Of a DNA stretch of 64,000 nt, positions 11,050 through 23,773 are shown in pieces. A program made the translations under genes and the position numbers. Positions within the stretch are counted from its first letter, which is position 1. Each line of letters begins with the position of its first letter. Source of the stretch: Blasia pusilla (lineage: Eukaryota; Marchantiophyta; Marchantiopsida; Blasiales); contig CM114274.1 in the NCBI GenBank assembly GCA_050084515.1, positions 35,340,001 to 35,404,000 on the forward strand, read 5' to 3'. A model generated the notes under the pieces. It did no database searches. It had not been told where the DNA came from and worked only from the letters and a program-made list of their open reading frames with translations.

Positions 11050-14000
11050 GGAACGATGACACTAGACAGAAAGTAAGAAACACACTTGGAATGGAGACGG
11101 AAAAGAAAGGAGTCGCTTTTACCTTTCGAGCGTGGGAGTAATACATTTATGGAGAATTCGATTAGCGCGCTTCAAGCTTGCGGAAAAAATGAAGAGAGAA
11201 AAAAAAAGTGACGACTCCCTGCACAGGGTTCTATTCTTTCACACGAATTTGTAGAATCCTCTACTGCTACCTACGAACGTCGAACATAGACCGGCGGTCT
11301 AGCTAATCCACATTTGCCATGCACACAAGAAGTCCAAGTGAAGTGCCTCCTTGCTCAGATAAGAAAACAACGATGTACAGCATTTCATTATGGGGGCTGG
11401 AAATAGATTTTGGCATGAAATAAAGAGTTTTATCATATAAAATAAGATTTATTTTAAATTATTTTATTACATTATTTGGAAAAAAAGTATTAAAAAATTA
11501 CTAGTAACTCCTTAAATCACAATCACATGAGGAAAAAATAGGATAATTGAAATAAAACACAAATATTTAGTCAAACAGAATGACATGGTATAAGAAGTCA
11601 AATCCCTTAAATTAAATTTTTTTCCTACAATTGTTACAACCCCCACTAATAGTGCCTAAATCCGAGCTTGGAATGTGGTGGACCTGTGATAGGCTGGCAG
11701 CACATTGCAGAGGGAGATAAGAAGCAAATGTGTCACATATATTACTGTTAGATTGATGTCTGTATTTCACATCAGCCTATAGGGATTCGATTTATATGGC
11801 ACACGACAATGAGACATGTTACTTTAGTAATTACTTACTAATTTATACAACATATGATGGCCATTACGTAGTTTATGCAGCAGGTGATAGTAATAATCTG
11901 GTGTATACACTACGCAACATCCATTTGTTGGAAAAGCCATCAAATGGATAGGGTACTAACGAAGAAACCTTGAACTTCTTTCTATTTTTACCAAGTTTTT
12001 TTGTTTGCTATACTTGCTCATCACAATGGCCAATCAGTCGATAATTTTACCTAACATTTTGTGTTGGTTTGCACACAAATATGAAACCGACTGCCAACCT
12101 CATCGCAGGGTACGATATGGATGGGTTGACTCACAATGAAGCTTCGGAGCTTGATACACACAACAAGCAAATGGAGGAATGTTTCCTGCGGCTCATGGGG
12201 ATTATGGCAGCAAGCAGGTGAGATTGTGAAAGAAAATATTCTTAGTATGCATGTGTAATCTTCACACAATACCATTGGCCCAAGGTATGCCAACCCACTT
12301 TGTCACCTACAAAATAGTTAATTCTTTCTACTTAACTTGTGTGTGTAGATTATGGTTAGCATAGGTGCTCATATGTTGGCGTGTCTACTTTGTCAAATAT
12401 GTTGTGTGGAATCCATAGTGGCCTATTGAAAAAATTAATTGTTATACACAACCGGGATTAGTACACACGCTTGTTGATTGGTTGGTTTTATTTCACCTTG
12501 CAATTGAAATTGCTATGAATTAGGCCAAGGTTGTCACGAAGTTGGCAAGGCGTAGCCTATAGAGCCATTATATTGAGTGCTATCATGAAGTGGCATCCTG
12601 CGTCTGCGTAGTCTTCTTGATTTTGAAGATTTACCGTTGCTTGGCTGCTCCTAGGGATGTAAGCCTTAATTGCTCACATCTGAATTTATGGGAGTCCCCA
12701 TTCCTTTCCAATCTCTATTGTTGTCCTCTACGTTCAACACTTCTCTAGGTAGGAACCCTTATCATCCCTTTGGATTCCATGACCCGGTAATTCTTCTTAT
12801 GAACTACATACATTGAATGCCTTGCTACATCTCACATACTACTCTTGACTTGTAATTTTAGAGCTCATTCTGTGGTAGACAGTGGTATTTTCTTGCCTTC
12901 TCCAACTTAGTGTGTACATGCAAATCACCAAATCAATGAGTGTCTAACCCTTCCTAGTACTCAGTGTGCTAAGTATTCAAGGTTCACACAAAGTGTTGTG
13001 TATACGTGAATCTAGCATTGAATCAATAAAGTTGTGACAACATGTTAGTTTCTTGTAGCATCCATATCTTGGTGTTCGTGATGATCCTTTTTTGCTTTTT
13101 GCAAACTAGCTGTTTAGGAAATTGGTTCGCCCTTACTACCTCTTGTCATAATTTTTGTTTGTGAAATGAGAAGTATGTCCACTTACATTCCATGCAATAA
13201 TCGTGTTTGGTATGCATCCAAACTATATGACTGAATCTAAAAAAATGTACTTCTACATTTTGTGTAGCGTAGGTACGTGTGTAGCATATTGTTATGAATA
13301 ATTTCCGGTTCTTTGTAGTCTGCATTACCCATGAACGGTTTCCTGATGATTTTGTGGCAAGTATACTCATAGCTAACAAACCCTTTGTTCACTGAAGCTG
13401 GCATTGCAGAATTTTAGGAAGGTAGTTGGCTATCATATCACGTACGAGTGCTTGCTTACACCAAATAGGCGCCAAGCGGAATATCAAAACACTAGTGGAC
13501 TCACGCTACGATGATCGCGCTTTCGAGAGGCTTTTGGAGAGGTCTTTTGGAAAAGTCCAAGAGACCAAACGCGAAAAAGAGTTGTGCGTTTCATGCATTT
13601 GTGGTTATGACCAAGAAACCTAGACCAAATATGAACCAAGACTTGAGATGAATTGAGTCTAGAAAGGTTGGTTGCCAAAGAGGTGAGAACCAGTTTTAGA
13701 ACACGACTAGCGTTTGGAGATTTTGACTGTATTTTGGACCATAATGTTAAATCCTAATATGCATTTGAGACAAGTAAGGTGGCATTGGAAAGCTTATGCC
13801 TAGTAATTCTGGGGATCCTTGCTCTCCCCCTAACTTTAGGGAAAGACAGTCGGCCCCTCAAATTAGCCCTCAACCCAACTGCTCTCATAGTCGTTTTCGA
13901 CCAATATCTCAGCTAGTACTTATGCGTTTGTGAGATATTTAATGTGTTGGAACCTTCTTGGCTAAGGGGGAGTGTCTCCAGGGATTCTTGAAACAAAAAA

Positions 14001-14600
14001 ACCCCACTTTGAGCACCAAATGACGTCTCAAGGGCACGGGATGGAACTGGAGTTTGGCGTTGGAACATAAAACCCAAACCTAATCCAAGGGAGTGGATTT
14101 TGTAAGCCACAGTTGGATTCCAACCCGCGATTCATTTTCGTGATTCACAATTTGGGACTCATCGGGTGTCCATTGGACAGTTGGAACCGCCAAACATTCA
14201 AACGTCGTTTGAGGTTCTTGAATTGACCAAAAAGTCTGTCCCAATTCTTCAAAGACATCCCTATATTGTAAACCGCAAATCTAGGAAGATTGAGCTTGAT
14301 GAGAGACCGAGTCCAGAACTGGGAAAGTTAGAATGCTGATTGACCCAAACTTGAGTAATGTGAGTGCGTGTTTGGGTGCAGATCAGGATTGAGAGTGTGT
14401 CCTACTGAACGCACGCTTCTGCGACATTAATGTTCAAGGACAGTAGGCGCACGACACGTGGTATCAAAACTTATCCTTGGTGAGCATGAACTTAGGTTCG
14501 TGGAAGATATGGACATTTAAGAAGAACTCAAGGTAGCAAGAAAACCGCGACGCTCGAGGAGGAACGCAAGAGACGAGGAGGAGATCTGAGAAGGCAAGGA
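11050..14600. other. Intergenic DNA, no gene recognised
   Basis: AT-rich to about 13400, then mixed composition. No domain-bearing frame is seen. Confidence 0.45.
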
Positions 14601-14607
14601 CTCGTAA

Positions 14608-15260
14608 ATGGCGACCAAGGGCGAAGAACCAAAGAAGTCGCGAGTCAAGAAAAAAAATCCAAGAGACGAGTCAATGACACACCGCGAGCCAGAGGAGGAG
14701 ATAGCGACTCCCAAAGTGTTGAGTCCCAGACATGAGGATGTCCCAAACGCAAATCTTTTGCGGGGCCTTCGGTTCCAACTCAAGCGATCCGATTCTCTAT
14801 GTCCAGATGATAGACTTGATGAAACTGATGAGTGAGTAGATGACCCTGCAAAGCAAGCGGATCATTGAGCTCGAGTCAAACAGAGCTTCTAGTTCCGGCA
14901 AGAAGCTTTGTAAGACAAATTTTCCAACCCCATTCACAGGAATGGGGCGTTCTCGGAAAGTGAGTGAGTTTCTAACGGAGCTCAAACTTTACTTCGAAGT
15001 GCAAAGGGCATAGGAGCAAGACAAGGTGATTGTAGCGGCCACCTTCCTAAAGGATCATGCGCTCTAGTGGTGGATCGTACATCGCAGTCCACCACCACCT
15101 TTGATGGGACGATTGTACCTTTCGTTATATGAGAGAGCAGTGGAAAACATCGAGGCAGTTCGTGATTAAATTGACGGGTCAAAGAACAAGCTTGATATTG
15201 ACAATACACGCACGCACTCTGTAGCTAGGGATGAAAATGCTCGTATTGCGTAGATAGTCA
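14608..15260 (+). pseudogene. Degenerate LTR-retrotransposon gag remnant (unrelated family)
   Basis: A basic and acidic N-terminal frame (14608-14835) is followed, in another frame near 14905-15085, by a gag-like block: FTGMGRSRKVSEFLTELKLY, then a segment with VAATFLKDHAL and WW after two stops. This follows the common retrotransposon gag pattern in which a target sequence is followed by a W-W pair. It differs from the gag of elements 2 and 3. No pol sequence is found beside it. Confidence 0.5.
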
Positions 15261-15729
15261 AGCTGAAGGTCATGGTTAAGTCTATCACTTGTGTATCATA
15301 ATCTTTTAACACTGACATGGCAAGCCGATTTCCCAGTGATACAGATCTAGTTGCACACATTACTCTATTATAACAGCTTCTCCATCCACCAAAGTGACTG
15401 CCATTCGTAATCATAATCATACTAAGCTATTAGATGGTGAGTTCATAAGTCGCACAGTTTTTTGTGAATAACTTACACAACAACAAGCTTTTTATCCTAT
15501 GGCATGACTTCTTGTCACTCAATGCTAAGGTTTCACAGTCTGCATGCTATTTTTTGGTTCCCTGTCACAAGTTCATCGATCTTAAGTTTCCAACCAGACC
15601 AAATCTTTGTAGCATATGCAAGAGGACCTTCCATTCAAATCTGCATCGCGCAAATTTCAAGTTTTCATTTCACAAGATACTTTTCACATTCCTCATCTCC
15701 GAAAAAATGACGCCCAAATTTATGTATAA

Positions 15730-15900
15730 CTAGCATACTACTTGTGCTATGCACGGGTGAAAATCGAAAGACATCTTTTTAAATTATGTAAGTTTAGTTC
15801 TCATGTTACAAAAGTATATATGTCTACACGGGAGGAATGCAAAAAGCGTGCGTGAGGATGGGGTCTTCAAACCCCATCCTCTTTTTATTATATAATTAGA
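15730..15900 (-). mobile_element. Short non-autonomous Helitron-like element
   Basis: On the minus strand it begins TCTAATTATATAATAAAAAG and ends with a GTGCATAGCAC hairpin followed after about 15 nt by CTAG. These are the 5'-TC, 3' hairpin and CTRR ends of Helitrons, and a T follows the 3' end. It is 171 bp long and closely resembles the element at 22691-22864. Confidence 0.6.
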
Positions 15901-15999
15901 AAACGCACACTAGTTTCATTTCCCCATTGAACTCACCATTTATTTTCCAATTCTAATTCACTTCTACATACCCTAATCGGCATCATTTTCGCACTAATA

Positions 16000-17350
16000 C
16001 CCACAAAACCAGAATTACTGGGGCCTCCACGGTAATTTTGACGGGCGAGCTTTGCTCGGAACCCCGATCTCCCCGAACATCGGAGATGAATCGCGAGAGA
16101 CACGCGGCGCAGCTAACATCGAAAGATCATGGAATGAATCCAGGACACTTGGCAGCTCGTGGCCGCAACGCGGACGCGCAAGTCATGAGCTTTGAGTTCT
16201 TCGGACACCTCTCGCGGCGACGCGGACCTTTGAAAATAGATCGCCGAACTTGCCGAAGCAGACGTGGCATCGTGTGGTTGCAGATTCTACTTCAATGCAA
16301 CCTACCGTCCCGATTACCGGTAAGTGCATGTCCGGACTCCGCAGTACCGGCAATCGTGTTCTTGGGCACATGGCCAAGAACACGCTTTCCCGTAAGTAGT
16401 AGTAGTAGAGCCGCCGCCGCCGCCGCCGCCTAACGCCCTCTCGTGAGAAATGTCGGCCGATAGACGACTGGATGACAGGAAATAGCCGGTACGTCCATCC
16501 ATCTAAACTGCTGACTGGCACGAGGAGCGCATGACACCTACGCCCACGGGGAATCCAACGACATCCAACGCATCTCGCCGCCGGTTCACGCCTTGCGGAC
16601 GAGGTACGGGAAGTGGCCAGTCACCGACGAACCCCCTGCGCGAGACGGTGAATCTTGGACGGTATCACCGGTCCGTTTCAGAGTCCCTTAACGGGACAGA
16701 CGGCAAGAACTCACGGCACAACCGCAAGTAGTTCAGTTGTGGTGAAATCGGTTGTCATTTCTTTTCTTTGAGAGGAGAGAGTGAGTGAGTGAGTGACGGA
16801 GAGATTCATCGATTAACGCGTTGCGGTACAACTGGAGATTGCGAGGAGGCATTGCGAGAGCTGAATTGGCGGGTCGGGCGAGATGGGAGAAGGGAAGGAG
16901 ACGAAGACGCGAGTTTCACCTCACGTGGAGGTCCAGGTTCGTGAATTCTTGAACTGTAGTTCCGTTGTTTGCGCACGTAGCTCGGATCGAGGGCCAGCGG
17001 CAGCAGGGATGTTTTCTTGAATCTCAATTTTCTGACAGACGTCGGATATTTCTCACCTGGCAAGGTTTCGCAATCTGGAACCGTGGGCAGAAAGCCGTGG
17101 AAGCGAAAGATCACGTGTTTTCGGTCGTTTCATGGACGGTTGTGGTGATCTGCGCGCACTTTTTGGAGAAAACTCTCGAACGCTGTCCCGAAATCAAGGA
17201 AAAGTGGTGGCAATGCATGCATAGTTGGGTTGTAGGAGGCGAGGCGCCTCATGAGCAAGTTGGAAATTGAGCGACTGTAATGGCAAAATATGTCGTCTCC
17301 CTGCGCAGGAACGGGGGGAGATTTTCTTCTTTTACCGTCCCAAAGTGAAT
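16000..17350. other. Upstream region of the 17351 gene
   Basis: Composition rises to gene-like GC. A GCC trinucleotide run lies at about 16412-16431. Some open frames exist but none has a recognisable domain. Probably promoter and 5' untranslated sequence of the downstream gene. No TATA box could be assigned with confidence. Confidence 0.4.
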
Positions 17351-19502
17351 ATGGACGCAGCGCACAGTGTGGACGACATTCAGCGCACTTACATAGTCCT
17401 GAGACCCGAGTCCGGAGAGCGAGCAGTAGAGGTGAAGCAAAGCAGCGAGTGCGGGAAGGAGGCCCACTACGAGGAGGGCAAGGAAGGCGAGGGAAAATTG
17501 GAAAGAGGAAACGGCGACGAGGAAATTGCTACTGAGCTCAACGGTGCCACAGAGCTTACTGAGGAGAAGCCAAAAGCTGAGGAAGAGGCGACGCAGGGCA
17601 ACGCAGACGATGCGATGCCTACTGATGAAACTCATCATTCTGGACATGACGCCACAGGAGGAGGAGGACAGGAGGCGAAAGCAGGGCTGATCACCGCTGA
17701 CGCCGACGAGCACCTGTTGAAGAAGGAGAGAGTTGCAGTTCGAGGAACAGAGGTACTCCATCATCCGTTTCCGCTTCTTGACGAATTTTCGTGTAGCAAC
17801 ATCCGAGAGAGAGAGAGAGAGAGAGAGAATGTCCGACTGCACGCTGGGAAAATCGCACCGGTCCTAAATTAACGGATTCCACGCCTCACTTGGCCAATTC
17901 TATCGAACCAAGACTAAAATCAGAGCTCCACGGTGATGTTCGAGTAGAGCGGATGAAATCCCACAGTTCTGCGCAAGATTCGGTAGCGGACGTAGTCCAC
18001 TCGGACCTCCTGATTTCTATGACTCCAGAGCCACAGAGGAAGTCTCCGACGATCAATCGAGACATAACCAGAGAGACCCTCACGAACAAGGACTCGTCGG
18101 AGTTCCGGTTGTCGTACACTGTGGACGAACGGAACAGAATCCTCCGGACGCAAAGATGTCTAAGCAGTGTCAGACCTGATATGAGACGGATACGGGTGTA
18201 TGGAGTTGCGGCGTGTGACTGACGCGCAATTGTTTCTTGCCTTCGCCTCAGGAGGTAGAGCTCTCGAAGAAGACGTTGCTGAGGCTCATAGTCATGGGAA
18301 GAAAGAGCTTACCCGATCCTTCGAAAAGAAGCCATCCCCACTGGGGCTTCGTGGAGCTGGTAACTACAGACGTCAGCGACATTAAGCGCGCTCTTGCGGC
18401 AGGTACTTTCCGCACTCCGGATCCGAAAATTGGCGACGAGATCTTCATGTGTGTCCTGAGGCTGCGCCATTTCGTACAACTTCGTTGTCCGCAGTAAATC
18501 CCGAGTGTAGATTCGTACCGCATTTTGTCTGCTGCAAATTACGGACGTCCGCGACTGGTGGTAATCCACGGATGGATTTTTCCTCCTAAGCTTCTGAGGA
18601 AAAAGGAACCACAGCACACGATGGCAGTTCTCACGCGCCGATCTCTACAATGTCGGAGTCGGCGCACATAGATCAAACTGAGACTAACCGGTCCGCGCAG
18701 AGTGTCCGCGAGTTCGTGATTGCACTCTCCTGCCAAGTTCTTTTGCTTCAATACGCATGACGTTGTGTGAATGGGTGTTGTGTTGGGAATAACGAGATGT
18801 GTGTGAGTACAGAAGAGTATGATACAAAAACGAGGGGGCACAGAACGAAACCTGCATGTCGACCGGTGGGAGAAGGGATTTACCGACTGCTTCGCCACAA
18901 AGATGGAGGTAAAGTGCATACGCATCTGATCTACAAGTTAGAGCTTCCGGATCGCGAGAAAGGCCATGAGCCACAAGAGACTTTGAACATCGAGTCCGAA
19001 GGATCTTATCTCATTCAGGTACTCGATTCTTCGAACCTATGCTCATGCTCCGCTCAGATCGAGAATGAATTATTTCCAGACATCGCATCGGATAGGGGGG
19101 GAAATTGGGTGAGAATCGGCCGCATGAGCGCCAAGAATCATGTCGAGCCATTTTCTGCAAAGCTAACAAGAGTTTGCTCGGCAGATCAAGAATCCCAACC
19201 ATGGAGGTCCTCCCAGTGCTGGCTTACAGAACAAGCGGAAAGCTACTTACCCGGCACATTTGCAAGGGCAAATTGGGCCGCACCGATTTGTGGCTGCAGA
19301 CCCTCCGGACTTTCTGAACTACGAAGGCTGCGAATTCATTCTCATCTCAGCCTCTGACGACATTGAGGAGGAGCTGGGATTGGAACTGGAGCCGGAACAG
19401 TTGGGCAGCGACCACCGCTCAGAGCTTCTCAGCCTCTTCGGGGACTCGTTCTCAGAAGCGAAAGTGCCTATAACACCTCTCATTGAGGGCGAATGGGCTT
19501 GA
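17351..19502 (+). CDS. Conserved plant-type protein of unknown function (4 exons, 358 aa)
   Basis: Exons inferred at 17351-17752, 18252-18402, 18813-19018 and 19185-19502. All junctions are GT-AG and phases agree (0, 1, 0), giving 358 residues to TGA at 19500. The N-terminus reads MDAAHSVDDIQRTYIVLRPE and is followed by a low-complexity acidic and Glu/Lys stretch. Conserved-looking blocks follow: KSLPDPSKRSHPHWGFVELV in exon 2, GEGIYRLLRHKDGG and LNIESEGSYLIQ in exon 3, and YPAHLQGQIGPHRFVAADPP, DFLNYEGCEFILISA and DDIEEELGLELE in exon 4. I recognise the style of a plant-conserved family but no named domain, membrane segment or signal peptide. The start of exon 3 is the least certain boundary (18816 would also fit the phase). 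A (GA)n tract in intron 1 (about 17804-17828) is ignored by this model. Confidence 0.75.
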
Positions 19503-20149
19503 AACTCAAGCTCCTCGCTACCAGGAGTTGCCGTCGTGGTTCGTGCCCATAGGAGCACTTGCGCAAGGATCGACTCCTTTTCAGAAATGCCATGACAATT
19601 TCCTTAGTCGCTAGCATTTGTTCCTTTCCCCAGCGCAGCACTCCAGATGACCCTCCCACTCATTTGTTGGAACAAGAACAGCCTCCCATTTTTTTTCTTG
19701 GGGAGCCGAGTATATCTGCCACACCAGTACAGAAGTTTCCGCATTATTGTCGGCACTCCGTGTTCACCATCGCAATTTTCTCAGTCTCTTGTTTCAGCGA
19801 ACCCACTCACCGTGAAATCGAGTGCTGAGTGAATGAAAACGGCCCATGAGTTGAAACCCCTCTTCTTCTGTCCTGATGGAGCGGAACGGAAGACTCATCA
19901 CTCTCTTCCTCACGTGAAAGTTTTTGACGCTTTAACTGGTCTAGTGATGACACGTGTTACAAAGAGCTACGAGATGCTTTCTTACTTTTATTACGCTAGT
20001 ATCCATATCCATACCCTAAACGCAACCCCACAAGTAGAATGGTAATACCATATACGAAGAAAAAATAATGATATGTTTTCTTCGTATATTATTTTGTAAA
20101 TTGCTATGGATATGAAATGAAAATCTATTGTAAATTGTTATGGACGATT
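19503..20149. other. Probable 3' UTR and intergenic DNA
   Basis: No coding sequence recognised downstream of the TGA. AT content rises sharply after about 20040. Confidence 0.45.
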
Positions 20150-20440
20150 AATTTGATTGGTGTGATTTATATTTATGGAGATGATTAAATTATAATTTAC
20201 GTCCGTGGAGAGTGGATTAAAATTTAGTAGTGATTATTGTAAGAAATATTGGGATTTTATTTAATTGGTAGGGGTTATATTTATGGGGAAGTGTTTTAGT
20301 GGTGATTTTATGTATGTGGAAAATGGATTAAATTTTTGATAATAAATATTAGAAGAAATAGTGAGATTTAATTTGATTAATGGGGTTTATATTTATGGCG
20401 GGAGTGGTTTAGTGATGATTTTATGTGTGTGAGGAGTGGA
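20150..20440. repeat. AT-rich imperfect tandem repeat, about 110 bp period
   Basis: Three degenerate units are each marked by TTATATTTATGG (near 20165, 20272 and 20388). The last two are followed by GTTTTAGTGGTGATTTTATG or a close variant. Confidence 0.55.
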
Positions 20441-21309
20441 AAAAAAAGAATCTCCATTTTTTAATTTTAATTTTTTTCTTGTAATTCTTTAGAAGAATGC
20501 TTGCTTTCGTGTGCATAGGCATGCTAACTAGTGTCATTAGTGGAGGGTGTTTTCTCATTTTGCAAACAACATTATGGACACTTTCAACCATGAGATCGGA
20601 GTTTGTGGCGGGAAGATCGGAGTTTGTAGCGGGACCGTTTGGAATTAGTTTAGGCTTTGAGAGTTACCTATGGAAGGTAAGTTTGATCCGTGCATAGAAT
20701 GGGATTATACTCATTAATATAAAAATTAATATGCCACAAAATTCTAAGAACTTTACTTCCCTCCATCTAGGGAGGGGACAATTATAGGGAGAAGTAAGCA
20801 ATTAAAATTACTCCACTTCCTCAAGATTAAACTATCACTCTAAGAATACGTACATGCATACCCTAGTATGTAATATTTACAAATTTTGTATCCAATATAT
20901 GAACCCTTGTGCAAGAAGGAACTAAAGCATTCCATAACCAAAAGTTTTTGGCATGTTACAATTTTGGACATGCACCGCTTGGATTGGGAGGAAATTATTC
21001 CATCATAAGCCCATTTCCTACATCATTTAAATAATCAAGAGAACCATAGACAAGACTTCATGTTTAAATACAAGTGGATGCATGTGTACTAGCTTGGATA
21101 TTTCCTCAAAATTTCAGGAGAAGACAATAGGTGAATCATCCTAAAACTCTCAAACAATTGAGCTACGAGATTAAAGATAAAATGGAAGAATATATACCAA
21201 ATTTAGAGTTAACTAATATCTTTGGATTGAAGATATGATGATATAAATTTTCTTGCCAACATACCTCAAAGTTGTTGGTGGGGAGAGAGTGTACAAGTGT
21301 CATGGAATC
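20441..21309. other. AT-rich intergenic DNA
   Basis: Contains GTGTGCATAGGCATGCTAACTAGT near 20505, which resembles a plus-strand Helitron 3' end, and a short GATCGGAGTTTGT duplication near 20595. No gene is recognised. Confidence 0.4.
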
Positions 21310-21400
21310 TTAGGCCACGGGCACCCAGGCCCGCACGGACGTGTCCGACCCTAGGACGGATATAAGTTTGTGGAATAGACTTTGTCCTTATGCAACCCTG
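21310..21400. mobile_element. hAT-like MITE, copy B (truncated)
   Basis: Contains the GC-rich GGCCCGCACGGACGTGTCCG core and the GACTTTGTCC subterminal block, ending ATGCAACCCTG, as in the other copies. The left terminus is missing, so the copy is truncated or deleted. Confidence 0.55.
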
Positions 21401-21764
21401 TATTTATGTCTCCTTTAGTCCTCATTCTTTTAAATTCACTATTTAAAACTCTTAATTAAGAACATTCCTATTCTCACGTTTTCATTTTGAGATTGTTTTC
21501 CCAATCCTCTCGATAAATCATTATGAACTTGAAAAGTTGATAATCATGTTTTAGACTAATGTATACAATTTCCCATGATAATACATCTTAGTAAAAAAAT
21601 TTCATTGACACTTTGTGCCCTTTTATGAATTCTCTCCACCTTGTTTATGCATTGCCCCTTTAATTTTTAATTTGGAAAGTTCCAATCCTATCTCCTTGCT
21701 TTATATAATAAAATTTTCCCTTGTTTGAAAAGAAATTGCATCCTCAGCATCTTCCCCCTTTTAG

Positions 21765-21799
21765 CTACCTCACTTTTACTTAAGGTAAAAGTGAGGTAG
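21765..21799. repeat. Perfect 15-bp inverted repeat
   Basis: CTACCTCACTTTTAC, a 5-nt spacer, then its exact reverse complement. No gene is adjacent. Possibly a small foldback-element remnant. Confidence 0.7.
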
Positions 21800-22690
21800 T
21801 TAGAGAATGGAGTAGCATAAGAAGAAGATATAACGTGCCATGGACTTATTGTTGACACAAATTTAGGTTACGTCAATTTAGGTGCCGCACATAGAGGAAA
21901 GAGAGAGCTCCAAATGCATTTAGGATTCATAGTCGGGGGAAGAAATATTTTCTTAATTAAATTGAAACCTCCCCCCTCCCTCCCCACTTCATTATTTTGG
22001 AAAAAAAGAAATTGAAGATTAAAATCTTTAATTTCTTTATATAGGGATCCCCAATTTACCCAATTCCAATGTCATATCCCCTTGTTTTTAAAACTAAAAA
22101 GAAATCACCTCGTTTCTCTAAAATTAAAAAAAGGAGAATTCATTTATTCCTAACTTTAATGGATTCGTCTCCATTTTGATCTCCACTTATCCCCATATGG
22201 TCTATGTTGACTCTCTTTCATTTTGAAAATCCCACTTAGACCTCATTTAAAAAAAAAAATTCCTCTTGCTAAAAAAATTTTCACCCCCTTTGCCTTCTTT
22301 GCTGTGGAAAATGTTTTTTCCTCTCTATTTTTATTTTCTTATCAATATTTAATATTTGAGAATGTATTTTAAGGCCAATAGCTTAGTGTTATGACTCATG
22401 TCACATTTGGATAATCTATATCTATACTATTATTGGAGAGTGCCCCTTCATTTTGCAAACCCTTATCTTCTTGACACTTTATGCACATGCGATCGCTCAC
22501 CTTCTAAACCAATAGAATCATTCAAAATTAACTTACAATCATATTTAAAAATTTTAAAACTTAATTATGAAAAGTAAGTCAATACTAGACTAAGTATCTT
22601 AGTAAAAGTGCACATGTGATCTAACACCCGAGATACAATGTCTATTATAAAATTGTGATCCCAAGTGAATTTAAGATCAAACATTCTCTA
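21800..22690. other. AT-rich intergenic DNA
   Basis: No gene. Near 22427 the sequence TCTATACTATTATTGGAGAG, followed by TGCCCCTTCATTTTGCAAAC, resembles the Helitron-like 5' ends found at 40333 (plus strand) and 44546 (minus strand). Confidence 0.4.
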
Positions 22691-22864
22691 CTAGCCCTAG
22701 CCAGTGCCCGTGCCCGTGCCATGCACAGATGATATTTAATTTTCTCCTTAATTCAACTCCCTCTCTCAAAATGACATGTGTCGACACCATAGGAGCCCTT
22801 AGTGGACATGTGTCAACACCTAAGGCGGGTTTCTTCAAACCCTGTCCTCTTTTAATTATAGAGA
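22691..22864 (-). mobile_element. Short non-autonomous Helitron-like element
   Basis: On the minus strand it starts TCTCTATAATTAAAAGAGGA directly after an A. It ends with a GTGCATGGCAC hairpin and CTAG followed by T. These match Helitron ends and A/T insertion. It is 174 bp long and similar to 15730-15900, including a shared CTTCAAACCC..TCCTCTTTT segment. Confidence 0.62.
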
Positions 22865-23773
22865 TTAATTTTTGATTTTTAAACCACTCTCTTTAAAACC
22901 CAATGAGTCAATATTAATTAACATGAGAGAACATTAAGCGTGCAAGAGCTGAATTCTCCATTAAAAATAGAAAACACCAGCACTAATTCCCCATTGCTAA
23001 GTTATTTTTTCAACCATCTCGTTAAAACCCAAAGAGTTACTTTTAAAACGGAAGAAGAAAAACGTTAAAAGTCCCTGAGCCTAAATCCACCACGAGTGGT
23101 TAAGTGGACGGACGGGGAGATGAGTGGAGGCAGACGGGGACGAGGGTGGAGGCGGACAGGGACAAAGGATGCCACCAAGGGCTGGAGGAGGGAGGGGGGT
23201 CGTGTGATATATCGAAACGGAGATCTCGGTCTCCTCTACGTTTTGATCCCTAGCATCAACTTTATAGTGAAGTATTTTATGTTTTATTCTGTTTTTTAGA
23301 TTTCTGATTTTTTTAGTGTTTCTCATGTAGGTATTAGGGTTCCCTTTGTTGTTTTGCCTCGTTGTCATGTCATCAATGTTTCCAAGATAATTCATGTTGT
23401 TCTTCCACATCACCCTTTTTCTCTATGTCCTTCCTTTATGGCCATGCATATTTCTCACTCATGTTTGACCCATGTTCTTCTCAGTTATCTCACCCTTAGG
23501 TAGACCTCTATTCCCATCATCATTTCTTCATGCATCATTCTCTTTCCACATTATTAGTACCTCCATACTACCTCTATTTGTTTCGGGATGGGTTTGGTCC
23601 AGAAGTCCTAGGTGAAGAAGGTAGACGAGAGTTCATACTAGGGGGAGCATTACCGTGGATGGGAAGAGAGTCAATTACCATTAGTGATAGTTCAAATGGG
23701 GGTTGTGGGGCGGATTTCAGGTGGAGGCATTCCCCTATTGATGGAGGGGGTGATGTTCTCTTCTTAGTGAGCG
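22865..23773. other. Intergenic or 5' part of the non-LTR element
   Basis: No recognisable domain before the zinc-finger frame at 23774. A G-rich stretch lies at 23096-23200. Confidence 0.4.
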
